Positions 17,827 through 25,251 of a DNA stretch of 32,147 nucleotides are shown piece after piece. The position numbers and the translations under genes were made by a program. Under the pieces are notes generated by a model. It was not told the DNA's origin. It searched no databases and was given only the letters and a program-made list of their open reading frames with translations. The stretch comes from Deltaproteobacteria bacterium (GTDB lineage Bacteria > Desulfobacterota > Syntrophia > Syntrophales > Smithellaceae), in NCBI GenBank assembly GCA_022703375.1, contig JAKLDS010000027.1:1-32147 (forward strand), given 5' to 3'. Position 1 is the first letter of the stretch. Every line of letters starts with the position of its first letter.

Positions 17827-19022
17827 TCTTTAATAAAGCACCGCGGGTCCTCTGCCAGGTAATCTCCGCTGTAGGCATGGGCGCGGCCGCGGCAGCCGCC
17901 GCAGATTACTTTATAATTACAGTCGCTGCACACTCCTTTTAATAATTCCTCACGGCGGCGCAAATCCCGAAATACAGGAGCATCCGTGTAAATTTCCTTG
18001 AAGTTCCTGTCGCGGATATTGCCGGCGTTGACTTCCAGGAAAGGACATGGCCAGACATCGCCATTGGCTTTGATGTAGACAAAACCGCGGCCGGCGGCGC
18101 AGCCATGAAACACTCGGCCGGCAAAATCAAGCACACGTCCTTCGCGGATGCCGTTTTTCTCCATCAGGTAGGGCCAGTATTGGGGGCCGGCTACCGGTTC
18201 AATTATTGTTTTTGCTTTTTTTTGCTTCCGGGAAATCAAATTGCTTAAATTATTATTGGCGCTTTTTTTCAATGTAGCTTTTTCAATTTTCTCGCCGCGT
18301 CCGACAGCAACCAGCTGATACATCAGCATGATTGCGGCTCCCTGTTCATCAGCAAAATCTATCAAATCCGGCAAATATGGCATATTATATTCCATCGCGG
18401 TGGTGTTTATTTGTAAAAGGATACCGGCTTTTTTGGTGGCTGCTATAGCGCGCAGAGCAAGGTCAAAAGCGCCCGGTTTATTGCGCACGAAATCATGAAT
18501 TTGTGCGTTGGCGGCATCAATACTGATGGCGTTGCAGACAACTCCGTGGTCCTTAAGCTTGAAAGCCATTTCTTCGTCAATCAAGGTTCCGTTGGTGGCG
18601 ATTATATTAGCGAAGCCTGCCTGCTGCGAATGCCTCAGGAGTTCGAAAATATCGGGACGAACCAGCGGTTCTCCTCCGGTATATACAAGAGAGCGGAATT
18701 CACTGCATTCAGCCAGCATATCAATAAGCCTTTTACCTTCATCAGTAGTCAGCTCATCCGGCGCCGCTTTACCGCTCGTCGCATGGCAGTGAATGCACCT
18801 TAAATTGCAAGCGGAGGTAACTTCCCAGGCCGGATGCCCGGGATAGCCGATACAACCCATTCCCAAGGCGCCGTTCGAAACAGGAACTGAAGCAAAACTA
18901 TGAGCAAGGAGCCATTGCGGAAATTTATGCCAGCGGTTCAGATAACCCATCAGGACAGCGCTGCCTAATTGTCTGAGAATCAGCGAAGGTGGATTAAAAA
19001 ACGATTTTACTTTTTTTGACAT
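17808..19022 (-). CDS. Radical SAM/SPASM-domain enzyme
   Basis: This 404-aa enzyme has the radical SAM cluster motif C72-x3-C76-x2-C79 in TSACNLRCIHCHATSG. The SAM-binding VYTGGEPLVRPD and VVCNAISIDAANAQIHD follow. The C-terminal auxiliary-cluster (SPASM) region has GCAAGRGFVYIKANGDVWPCPF, then CSDCNYKVICGGCRGRAHAY and a last RCF. The general look resembles the AhbC/AhbD/NirJ tetrapyrrole-modifying group and related peptide-modifying enzymes, but I cannot assign a substrate. The UbiA-type gene 8 nt upstream is probably cotranscribed. An N-terminal extension of ~60 residues (NPPSLILRQLGSAVLMGYLN) precedes the barrel. Confidence 0.88.
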   Translation of the reverse strand: MSKKVKSFFNPPSLILRQLGSAVLMGYLNRWHKFPQWLLAHSFASVPVSNGALGMGCIGYPGHPAWEVTSACNLRCIHCHATSGKAAPDELTTDEGKRLIDMLAECSEFRSLVYTGGEPLVRPDIFELLRHSQQAGFANIIATNGTLIDEEMAFKLKDHGVVCNAISIDAANAQIHDFVRNKPGAFDLALRAIAATKKAGILLQINTTAMEYNMPYLPDLIDFADEQGAAIMLMYQLVAVGRGEKIEKATLKKSANNNLSNLISRKQKKAKTIIEPVAGPQYWPYLMEKNGIREGRVLDFAGRVFHGCAAGRGFVYIKANGDVWPCPFLEVNAGNIRDRNFKEIYTDAPVFRDLRRREELLKGVCSDCNYKVICGGCRGRAHAYSGDYLAEDPRCFIKEKKKKD

Positions 19023-19030
19023 AAAGTAGT

Positions 19031-19951
19031 CTATACGTACGCGGCTATGAATACCGCCGTAGTCCCCAAATTAACGATAATATTAAGTGCGCACATTGTT
19101 TCCAGCGTTTTACGGTCTTCATATTTGTCCTGCATCATTTTCATGATAATAAACAAGGAAACAAAAAAAATCGGAATATAAAAACAAACTGCCGGGAAGG
19201 GTAAGCCGAAAAAAGGTGATAGCATCATTAATAATGATGCCGACAAGGATATGGAGCAATAGATTATCTTTCCCGCCTTTTTGCCGCAGCGGTTGAGCAG
19301 ATTTCTTTTGCCGGTGGCCTTGTCTGCTTCATAGTCGGGAAACTCGTTGAGAAAAATAACATTAAAAATAGTCAGGCCGACAGGTATTCCCATAAAATGT
19401 ATTACGGGATGAACTGAGGCAGTCTGAATATAGAAAGCCGATGCTATGGGCAGCCACCCGTAGCAAAAACCGATGAATATTTCGCCGAAACCTCTTTCGA
19501 CAAGGCGAACGGGTTTAGTGGAATAAAAAAATCCCGGGAAAGCTCCGAGGCAGCCCAAGAGTAAAGTATAAGGACCTGTTTCAAGGCCGAATTGCAGAAT
19601 AAGACCGATAACACCGGCGACCAGAAAAGAAATGATGCTTGTCCATAGAGCAACCGAACGGGGAAGTTTTCCTTCCTGAATAACACCTGATCCACCAGCA
19701 AAGTTACTGCGATAGGAATGGTGGGATATTTCATCTTCCCGGATATCGAAGTATTCTCCTGAGTGGTATGTGGATAGCATAATCAGAATTACGGCAAGGA
19801 CACCCAGAGCAAAAGTAACAATACTTATTGAGGAATTGAAGTGATAAGCCAGGAAAGTTCCAAGGATAAAGGGCAACACGCCTACTGTATGGAAGGGTGG
19901 ACGGGAAAGTCCAAACCACCCGCGTAGTATTTCTGTAATTGATTGCTGCAT
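19031..19951 (-). CDS. UbiA-superfamily prenyltransferase
   Basis: This ~306-aa polytopic membrane protein has about eight hydrophobic segments. Both aspartate-rich prenyl-diphosphate motifs are present: SGEYFDIREDE near residues 64-74, a variant of NxxxDxxxD, and NEFPDYEADKATGKRNL in the second half. A GFFYSTKPVRLVERGFGE loop resembles MenA-like members. It likely transfers a polyprenyl chain to an aromatic acceptor, as in quinone synthesis; the product is unknown. I chose ATG 19951 because the protein family begins there and a predicted promoter lies just upstream. ATG 19987 or TTG 19999 would add 12-16 residues. Confidence 0.85.
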   Translation of the reverse strand: MQQSITEILRGWFGLSRPPFHTVGVLPFILGTFLAYHFNSSISIVTFALGVLAVILIMLSTYHSGEYFDIREDEISHHSYRSNFAGGSGVIQEGKLPRSVALWTSIISFLVAGVIGLILQFGLETGPYTLLLGCLGAFPGFFYSTKPVRLVERGFGEIFIGFCYGWLPIASAFYIQTASVHPVIHFMGIPVGLTIFNVIFLNEFPDYEADKATGKRNLLNRCGKKAGKIIYCSISLSASLLMMLSPFFGLPFPAVCFYIPIFFVSLFIIMKMMQDKYEDRKTLETMCALNIIVNLGTTAVFIAAYV

Positions 19952-20331
19952 AATCTGCCTGTCAATTTTGTGGCGGATTAGTAACATAATGACTGGCAAT
20001 TGTCAAAGAAGTATCCTTTCTTGTTTTGTGCATTCTATTGATGGTGTGCATGATTGGGAAGTTTTCAAAAAAAAGTAAGAATTAAGGTAAAAATTTAAAA
20101 TAAATCTTGATTGTCGTTTTTTATTGTGTTAGGCCAGACCAATATTTGCGGGAACCAGAGTGAGCCTTATTCAGAGCGCCGGCTGATTTTAAAAAAGCAG
20201 TTGCTCTTATGTCAAATAGATGCTAAAGAAACCGCCAATTGTGAGTTAATTTGTAAATTAGTTTTTGGCCGCAGCAGCGGTTGATTATAACAAAAAAACA
20301 TTATTTTTAGAGAAAGGGGGTTTTTTACAGA
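19952..20331. other. 380-bp intergenic region between the divergent prenyltransferase and HU genes
   Basis: It holds the minus-strand promoter at 19978-20006 and an A+T-rich stretch (20065-20130). A partial direct repeat around TGTGCAT occurs twice at 20027-20055. A small GCCGC/GCGG inverted repeat lies near 20268-20280. A purine run AAAGGGGG sits 12 nt before the HU start, an unusually long SD spacing. I see no tRNA, no terminator with a U-tract and no credible ORF. Confidence 0.5.
19978..20006 (-). promoter_or_regulatory. Possible promoter for the prenyltransferase/radical SAM pair
   Basis: On the minus strand TTGACA (20006-20001), a 17-nt spacer and TACTAA (19983-19978). The -35 is consensus and the -10 weak. 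The predicted start (~19971) would place ATG 19951 behind a ~20-nt leader and exclude the earlier start codons. Confidence 0.4.
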
Positions 20332-20604
20332 ATGACGAAAGCAGAATTGATCGGAGTTATCGCGGAGGGATCAGACATTTCAAAAGCGGCGGCAGCAACA
20401 GCATTGGATGTATACATTGCAGCAGTTGCCAAAGAGCTGAAGAAATCCGGTAAACTGGGAATTGTCGGATTCGGTACTTTCTCAGTTGTAAAGAGAAAGG
20501 CAAGAGAGGGCAGAAATCCTCAGACTGGCAAGTCAATTAAGATTCCGGCAAAGAAAGTTGTAAAGTTCAAAGCCGGTAAGACTCTGGCCGACAAAGTAAA
20601 ATAG
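20332..20604 (+). CDS. HU-family DNA-binding protein
   Basis: This 90-aa nucleoid protein bends DNA non-specifically. MTKAELIGVIAEGSDISKAAA is the dimerising helical base, GKLGIVGFGTFSVVKRKAREG leads into the beta arm, and the arm contains GRNPQTGKSIKIPAKKVVKF with the conserved proline that intercalates DNA. The length is exactly that of HU. The ribosome site AAAGGGGG lies 12 nt upstream, farther than optimal. A perfect 12-bp inverted repeat follows the stop. A second HU/IHF-type gene occurs 3.4 kb downstream. Confidence 0.95.
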   Translation: MTKAELIGVIAEGSDISKAAAATALDVYIAAVAKELKKSGKLGIVGFGTFSVVKRKAREGRNPQTGKSIKIPAKKVVKFKAGKTLADKVK

Positions 20605-20627
20605 TAAATTCTTAAGTTATCATCCAA

Positions 20628-20671
20628 CTAAGGCCTCCGCATTATTATCAACTTAAAATCGGAGGCCTTAG
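20628..20671. repeat. Perfect 12-bp inverted repeat after the HU gene
   Basis: CTAAGGCCTCCG (20628-20639) and CGGAGGCCTTAG (20660-20671) are perfect inverted copies around a 20-nt A+T-rich loop. No T-run follows in either direction, so it may act as an mRNA 3'-end stabiliser or a Rho-related end rather than a standard intrinsic terminator. Confidence 0.6.
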
Positions 20672-20675
20672 TGCA

Positions 20676-20717
20676 TTAATACCAGGCCGGATTATTTTTA
20701 ATGCAGCCCGGTATTAA
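20676..20717 (+). promoter_or_regulatory. Second stem-loop in the trpS leader
   Basis: TTAATACC (20676-20683) can pair with GGTATTAA (20710-20717), enclosing a loop with GGCCGG and GCCC that could pair further. It ends 17 nt before the trpS start and could influence trpS translation or end HU transcripts. Confidence 0.35.
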
Positions 20718-20734
20718 GACATTAATCGGGAGAT

Positions 20735-21730
20735 ATGGATTTGGCGCAAAAAAGAATACTGAGCGGTATGAGGCCGACGGGCAAATTGCACCTGGGGAAT
20801 TTGCACGGGGCGCTGGCCAATTGGGTTGGTTTGCAGAACAGCGGCGGTTATGACTGTTTTTATTTTGTCGCCGATTGGCACGCATTTACCAGTGAATATA
20901 ACTCAACTGACGCAATCAGAGACAACACGGTCAATATGGTGATAGACTGGCTGGCTGCCGGACTCGATCCGGGAAAAAGCACGCTTTTTGTGCAATCGGC
21001 CATCAAAGAGCACTCGGAATTATTTCTCCTTCTGTCCATGATAACACCACTAGCCTGGCTGGAGCGCAATCCCACATATAAAGAAATGAAAGCGGAACTG
21101 GCAAATAAGGACCTTTCCACATTCGGTTTCCTTGGCTATCCGGTTTTACAGGCGGCTGATATCATAATGTATAAGGCATACGGCGTGCCTGTGGGAGTTG
21201 ATCAGCTTCCCCATGTGGAGTTGACGCGTGAAATAGCGCGCCGTTTTAATTTTCTGTATCAGGAAATATTTCCGGTGCCGGAGCCTTTGCTCACCTCGGT
21301 GCCCAAGCTGTTGGGAATTGACGGCAGAAAGATGAGCAAATCATATGAAAACTCCATTTATATATCTGATCGCGGCGAGAACCTGCAGCAAAAAGTATCG
21401 TCAATGTTTACTGATCCGCAACGGATGAGAAAAAGCGATGCCGGCAATCCCGAAATCTGCAATGTTTTTACTTTTCATAAACTTTATTCTGCACCGCAGA
21501 CAACCTTGGAAATAAATGAGAATTGCCGCAAGGCGGCCATCGGCTGTACCGATTGTAAAAAGATGCTGGCTACCCGCATTGCTGGTGCGATGGCTCCTAT
21601 CCATGAAAGGATGGATCACTATTTAAATAACATGGAAGAAATAAGGAATATTATCGAAGAGGGAAACAAAAAAGCAACTGAAATTGCGCGGCAGACAATG
21701 GAGGAAGTGCGCGCGGCAGTTAAAATCTGA
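20735..21730 (+). CDS. trpS: Tryptophanyl-tRNA synthetase
   Basis: This 331-aa class I synthetase charges tRNA-Trp. The HIGH-type signature is RPTGKLHLGNLHGALANW, the KMSKS loop is GRKMSKSYENSI, and the tryptophan pocket region includes YDCFYFVADWHAFTSEY and YPVLQAADIIMYKA. The N-terminal form (MRPTGKLHLGN rather than QPSGxLTLGN) is the variant I associate with Desulfobacterota and some anaerobes. SD CGGGAGA lies 5 nt before ATG 20735. scpA begins 14 nt after the stop, making trpS-scpA-scpB-rluB a likely operon. Confidence 0.95.
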   Translation: MDLAQKRILSGMRPTGKLHLGNLHGALANWVGLQNSGGYDCFYFVADWHAFTSEYNSTDAIRDNTVNMVIDWLAAGLDPGKSTLFVQSAIKEHSELFLLLSMITPLAWLERNPTYKEMKAELANKDLSTFGFLGYPVLQAADIIMYKAYGVPVGVDQLPHVELTREIARRFNFLYQEIFPVPEPLLTSVPKLLGIDGRKMSKSYENSIYISDRGENLQQKVSSMFTDPQRMRKSDAGNPEICNVFTFHKLYSAPQTTLEINENCRKAAIGCTDCKKMLATRIAGAMAPIHERMDHYLNNMEEIRNIIEEGNKKATEIARQTMEEVRAAVKI

Positions 21731-21744
21731 AACAGAGGTTCTGC

Positions 21745-22491
21745 TTGGATACGCAAACAGAGAATTACGCCATTAAACTGGATATTTTTGAAGGCCCGCT
21801 GGACCTGTTGCTGTATCTCATCAAGAAAAATGAAATTGATATTTACAATATCCCCGTTGCTTTGATTACCGAGCAGTATCTGCAATATCTCAACATTATT
21901 AAATCCCTGAACCTGGATCTGGCCGGTGAATATCTGGTCATGGCTTCCACTCTTATTCACATTAAATCCAAGATGCTCTTACCGGTGCCGGAAGAGCCGA
22001 CCGAGGAAGAAAACGAAAAAGATCCCCGGGCGGAACTGGTGAAGCAGTTACTGGAATATCAGTCTTTCAAGGAAGCGGCCGCCGATCTGGAAAAAAGACC
22101 TATTCTGGAGAGAGATGTTTTTACCCATGCCAGTGCCGGTTTGCAGGAAAATACCGGTAAAGAAAATGAGGAAGATGACGAGTTGATTGAAGTAAGTGTA
22201 TTTGAGCTTATTGAGGCATTTCACCGACTTGTTTCGCGAACCGATAAAAAGGAGCTGCTGGAAATTGATGTGGAAAAGATGTCTCTTACTGATATAATAA
22301 ATGATGTAATGGAACGGCTGACCAGGGAAAAGAATCTGACCTTTGAAGAACTTCTTGGTGAAAGAAAAGACCGCCGCCAGATAATTTATACTTTTTTAGC
22401 TATCCTGGAATTAATCAAACTGAGGATGATAAAAGCTTATCAGACATCAGCCTTTGGTGTGATTAGAATATTTCCTGCCGTGGAGTCTTAA
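21745..22491 (+). CDS. scpA: Segregation and condensation protein A (kleisin)
   Basis: This 248-aa kleisin bridges SMC heads with ScpB for chromosome condensation and segregation. The conserved N-terminal domain reads YAIKLDIFEGPLDLLLYLIKKNEIDIYNIPVA. LAGEYLVMASTLIHIKSKMLLP and the acidic linker (PEEPTEEENEKDPRAELV) follow. The C-terminal winged helix (TFLAILELIKLRMIKAYQ) is complete. The start is TTG 21745, 6 nt after the SD ACAGAGG; no ATG upstream fits. It is followed directly by scpB with no gap between stop and start. Confidence 0.96.
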   Translation: MDTQTENYAIKLDIFEGPLDLLLYLIKKNEIDIYNIPVALITEQYLQYLNIIKSLNLDLAGEYLVMASTLIHIKSKMLLPVPEEPTEEENEKDPRAELVKQLLEYQSFKEAAADLEKRPILERDVFTHASAGLQENTGKENEEDDELIEVSVFELIEAFHRLVSRTDKKELLEIDVEKMSLTDIINDVMERLTREKNLTFEELLGERKDRRQIIYTFLAILELIKLRMIKAYQTSAFGVIRIFPAVES

Positions 22492-23067
22492 ATGGAAAAT
22501 ATCAAAGCTATTATTGAAGCATTAATTCTGAGTTCAGATGCGCCACTGCCGCTGGATAAAATATGCGCGGTGCTGAGTGAAACTCGGAGAGAAGATGTTA
22601 AAACAGCAGTTGCCGAACTTACTGCGGAATATGATCAACGACAAAGTGGAATTTCCATTCAGGAAGTTGCCGGTGGTTTTCAGTACCGCACCCGCACAGA
22701 AATGGCTGCCTGGATAAAGAAATTGAAGAATGTTAAACCGCCGACATTATCCGCGGCAGCACTGGAAACACTGGCCATTGTTGCTTACCGTCAGCCGCTG
22801 GTCAAATCGGAAATAGAAAGTATTCGCGGTGTTGATGTCAGCGCCCCGCTGAAGGGGCTTCTGGATAAGAAACTGATCCGCATAGTCGGGCGCAAAGATG
22901 TTCCCGGTAAACCTATTATCTACGGAACGACAAAAAAATTTCTGGAAGTATTTAACTTGAAGGATCTTTCTGAACTGCCCACACTGCGGGAAATGAAAGA
23001 ATTGCAGCTGCAGGGAGAAGCGAAGGATGAAGTGCAGGAAGAAAGCAGGGAAGAAACAAAGGATTAA
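22492..23067 (+). CDS. scpB: Segregation and condensation protein B
   Basis: This 191-aa partner of ScpA has two winged-helix domains. The first (ENIKAIIEALILSSDAPLPL ... ISIQEVAGGFQYRTR) and the second (LSAAALETLAIVAYRQPLVKSEIESIRGVDVS) carry family signatures, ending in GKPIIYGTTKKFLEVFNL. A charged C-terminal tail rich in Glu/Lys follows. The ATG abuts the scpA stop and the stop abuts the rluB start, a gap-free chain that implies coupled translation. Confidence 0.97.
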   Translation: MENIKAIIEALILSSDAPLPLDKICAVLSETRREDVKTAVAELTAEYDQRQSGISIQEVAGGFQYRTRTEMAAWIKKLKNVKPPTLSAAALETLAIVAYRQPLVKSEIESIRGVDVSAPLKGLLDKKLIRIVGRKDVPGKPIIYGTTKKFLEVFNLKDLSELPTLREMKELQLQGEAKDEVQEESREETKD

Positions 23068-23835
23068 ATGAAAGAAAGACTGCAAAAAATTATTGCCGCT
23101 GCCGGTATTGCTTCACGCCGGCATGCGGAAGTCATGCTTCAGGAAGGCCGGGTAAGTGTCAATAATATTGTTATAAAGGAGCTGGGATCCAAAGCGGACG
23201 CAGCGCAGGATGTAATACGCGTAGACGGAAAGCTTATTTCCCTGGAACACGCTAATATATACATTATGCTGCATAAACCGGCAGGATTTGTGACAACTCT
23301 CTCTGATCCGGAAGGCAGGCCGACTGTTGTTGATTTGATTGCCGGTGTTCCGGAAAGAGTTTATCCGGTGGGAAGGCTCGACTATGATTCCGAAGGCCTG
23401 TTACTCTTAACAAATGACGGAAATTTTTCACAGAGAATTCAACATCCGCGATTTCAAATACCGAAGGTTTACCGCATCAAGGTTCAGGGACGACTCAGCA
23501 GGGAAGAAGTCAAAAAACTGGCGAACGGTGTAAAGCTGCCGGATGGCTTTTTTAAGCCGGAAAACATGCACATTGACAAACTAAACGATAAAAGCTCCTG
23601 GCTGAGACTGACCATCAGAGAAGGCAAAAACAGAGTAATAAGAAGGAGTTTGGAGGCAGCAGGGTATCGGGTGACCAGGCTGGTGCGGGAATCAATCGGC
23701 GACCTCACACTTGGCGATTTAAAGGAAGGTTCCTGGCGTCATTTAAAAAAGAAAGAAGTCACCGGGCTGATCGGTGACAATTTTCCATCGCAAAAAAAGC
23801 CGGAAAGATATCAGGTCAAACGCATAACAAAATAA
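23068..23835 (+). CDS. rluB: 23S rRNA pseudouridine synthase of the RluB/RsuA family
   Basis: This 255-aa enzyme has an N-terminal S4 RNA-binding domain (MKERLQKIIAAAGIASRRHA ... VNN). The catalytic domain has the RsuA/RluB signature PVGRLDYDSEGLLLLTNDG, in which the aspartate of RLDYDSEG is catalytic. KVYRIKVQG and IREGKNRVIRRSLEAAGY follow. Genomic linkage with scpA-scpB is widely conserved and supports RluB rather than RsuA. The C-terminus (~20 residues) is a basic unstructured tail. The downstream 198 bp contains the leader of the next HU/IHF gene. Confidence 0.94.
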   Translation: MKERLQKIIAAAGIASRRHAEVMLQEGRVSVNNIVIKELGSKADAAQDVIRVDGKLISLEHANIYIMLHKPAGFVTTLSDPEGRPTVVDLIAGVPERVYPVGRLDYDSEGLLLLTNDGNFSQRIQHPRFQIPKVYRIKVQGRLSREEVKKLANGVKLPDGFFKPENMHIDKLNDKSSWLRLTIREGKNRVIRRSLEAAGYRVTRLVRESIGDLTLGDLKEGSWRHLKKKEVTGLIGDNFPSQKKPERYQVKRITK

Positions 23836-23937
23836 CAATTAAGTTACGCATTACAGATTGACAGAATTATTTTGCAAAACCGTTTTTTGCCAATACCCCG
23901 GATTGCGAGGCGGTGGCTGAAAGCCGGTAAAATTTTC

Positions 23938-23965
23938 TTGACATTCAGTCGAAAATAAATAATAG
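23938..23965 (+). promoter_or_regulatory. Possible promoter for the second HU/IHF gene
   Basis: TTGACA (23938-23943) is followed after 16 nt by TAATAG (23960-23965); the -35 is consensus and the -10 is weak. Downstream, TCGCC (23966-23970)/GGCGA (23996-24000) with inner ACGA/TCGT can fold as a leader stem near the transcript start. Confidence 0.4.
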
Positions 23966-24033
23966 TCGCCAACATAACGAAACTCAATATCGTGAGGCGA
24001 ATATAGGGTTGTAATTAGTTTGAAGGAGGAGAT

Positions 24034-24315
24034 ATGAACAAATCCGATCTGATTGAAGCTTTGAGCAAAAAAGAGAATCTCACGGAGAAAAAGGCGATTG
24101 ACGTAATTAATCTTGTGTTCAAAGGATTCACCAATGAATTGAAGAAGGGCGGCCGTATTGAAATCCGAGGTTTCGGCAGTTTTCTGGTGAAGGACTATGG
24201 CGCATATACGGGAAGAAATCCGAAAACCGGTACGAAGATTCAGGTTACTCCCAAAAAGTTGCCGTTCTTCAAAGTAGGAAAAGAGCTTAAAGAAAGAGTT
24301 GATAACAAGAAATAA
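24034..24315 (+). CDS. HU/IHF-family DNA-binding protein (IHF-like)
   Basis: At 93 aa this is a second histone-like protein, distinct from the HU at 20332. MNKSDLIEALSKKENLTEKK forms the helical base, RIEIRGFGSFLVKDYGAYTG leads to the arm, and GRNPKTGTKIQVTPKKLPFF holds the tip proline. The RIEIRGFGSFxVxxY form is more like IHF subunits than HU, suggesting more sequence-selective bending, but IHF identity cannot be fixed by eye. SD GAAGGAGGA lies 5 nt before the ATG. The transcript ends in a strong terminator 34 nt after the stop. Confidence 0.93.
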   Translation: MNKSDLIEALSKKENLTEKKAIDVINLVFKGFTNELKKGGRIEIRGFGSFLVKDYGAYTGRNPKTGTKIQVTPKKLPFFKVGKELKERVDNKK

Positions 24316-24348
24316 TTAAACTGCCTGTTTTTCCGTAAATGATATATT

Positions 24349-24391
24349 ATATAAAGGGGGCTTGCGAAAAGCCCCCTTTATATTTGTTGAA
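24349..24391. terminator. Strong bidirectional intrinsic terminator between the HU/IHF and sodB genes
   Basis: A perfect 15-bp stem has arms at 24349-24363 (ending AAAGGGGGCTT) and 24369-24383 (starting AAGCCCCCTTT), with a 5-nt loop. A/T-rich flanks give U-rich tails in both directions. It serves the convergent HU/IHF-like and sodB genes. Confidence 0.9.
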
Positions 24392-24400
24392 TTCCCCTTA

Positions 24401-24991
24401 TTATAAATTTGAATTTACAAAATCCCAGTTAATCATGTTCTGAATAACTGCCGACAGATAATCCGGCCTGCGGTTCTGATAATCGAGATAATAAGCATGC
24501 TCCCAGACATCTATTGTAAAAAGAGCTTTCTGACCATGGGCGAGCGGTGTGTCGGCATTGGCTGTTTTCGTTATCTTTAATTTACCGTTATCTAAGACAA
24601 GCCAGGCCCAGCCACTCCCGAATTGAGTGACACCGGCATTTTTCAATTCGTCGGCAAATTTGTCAAAAGAACCCCAGGCATCTTTGATCATTCCGGCGAC
24701 AGCTCCCGTTGGCTGGCCGCCGCCCGCTTTTTTCAGGCATTGCCAGTAAAAGGAATGATTCCAGACCTGGGCGGCATTATTAAAAATGCCCGCCTGAGCA
24801 GAATCACCGGCAGATAATCTGATTATTTCTTCCAGCGATTTATCGGCAAGCCCGGTGCCGGTTGTCATTTTGTTTAAATTATCCACATAGGCTTTATGAT
24901 GCTTGCCATAATGGAATTCCAGGGTAACGGCGCTGATAAACGGCGCCAAGTCGTCTTTCCCGTAGGGCAGTTCAGGTAATATTACAGGCAT
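24401..24991 (-). CDS. sodB: Iron superoxide dismutase
   Basis: This 196-aa cytoplasmic enzyme dismutates superoxide. The metal ligands are all visible: H27 (EFHYGKHHKAYVDNLN), H79 (AAQVWNHSFYW), D161 and H165 (DVWEHAYYLDYQN). Q75 in AAQVWNH is at the position that typifies Fe- rather than Mn-type enzymes. No signal peptide is present. A clean SD (AAAGAAAGGA) precedes the ATG. A strong promoter with an overlapping palindrome lies ~170 bp upstream, so the mRNA has a long leader. In an otherwise anaerobic-looking genome this is an oxygen-defence gene. Confidence 0.96.
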   Translation of the reverse strand: MPVILPELPYGKDDLAPFISAVTLEFHYGKHHKAYVDNLNKMTTGTGLADKSLEEIIRLSAGDSAQAGIFNNAAQVWNHSFYWQCLKKAGGGQPTGAVAGMIKDAWGSFDKFADELKNAGVTQFGSGWAWLVLDNGKLKITKTANADTPLAHGQKALFTIDVWEHAYYLDYQNRRPDYLSAVIQNMINWDFVNSNL

Positions 24992-25160
24992 AATAATTTT
25001 CCTTTCTTTAAGGTATTTTTTATCTGCCAGCTTTAGATTTCAGAAAACAGTCGTAAAAACTAAGCCTGCAATCCGCAATTTCTGAGCCGAACAACCATGC
25101 ATTAAAGCACCAGCCGGAGGCTTAAAAATGAAAAGCCGCAGATAATCTCATATGTATTGG
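24992..25160 (-). promoter_or_regulatory. Long 5' leader of sodB
   Basis: The predicted transcription start (~25156) gives a leader of ~165 nt. It can form a long-range pairing TAAGCC (25060s) with GGCTTA (25118-25124), enclosing several G+C-rich segments. No riboswitch family is recognised. Confidence 0.35.
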
Positions 25161-25162
25161 TT

Positions 25163-25190
25163 ACTATATTCCGGCAGGATAATTTGTCAA
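25163..25190 (-). promoter_or_regulatory. Strong sigma70-type promoter for sodB
   Basis: On the minus strand TTGACA (25190-25185), a 16-nt spacer and TATAGT (25168-25163): a consensus -35 and a 5/6 -10. The -35 is one half of a palindrome. Confidence 0.7.
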
Positions 25191-25205
25191 ATATAAATTG
25201 ACAAA
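25183..25205. promoter_or_regulatory. Palindromic operator candidate overlapping the sodB -35 box
   Basis: TTTGTCAA (25183-25190) and TTGACAAA (25198-25205) are perfect inverted halves with a 7-bp A/T spacer, 23 bp in total. The left half contains the sodB -35 hexamer on the minus strand. The form suits a dimeric repressor; it does not match the Fur consensus. Confidence 0.5.
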
Positions 25206-25220
25206 ACTGAAAACACATAA

Positions 25221-25245
25221 CAGGGCATGAGCCTGCGTTACCCTG
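25221..25245 (-). terminator. Weak hairpin after the transporter gene
   Basis: CAGGG (25221-25225) pairs with CCCTG (25241-25245), followed on the minus strand by a partly T-rich stretch (TTATGTGTTTTC). The stem is short and the loop long, so termination here is only possible. Confidence 0.3.
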
Positions 25246-25251
25246 AGGATC

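Noticed and set aside
20265-20453. 62-codon frame overlapping the HU gene start
   Set aside because: It reads through the HU coding region in another frame, is low complexity (MAAAAVDYNKK) and has no ribosome site.
23874-23890. GCAAAA / TTTTGC hairpin after rluB as a terminator
   Set aside because: The stem is only 6 bp and almost entirely A/T, with no U-tract after it; too weak to annotate.
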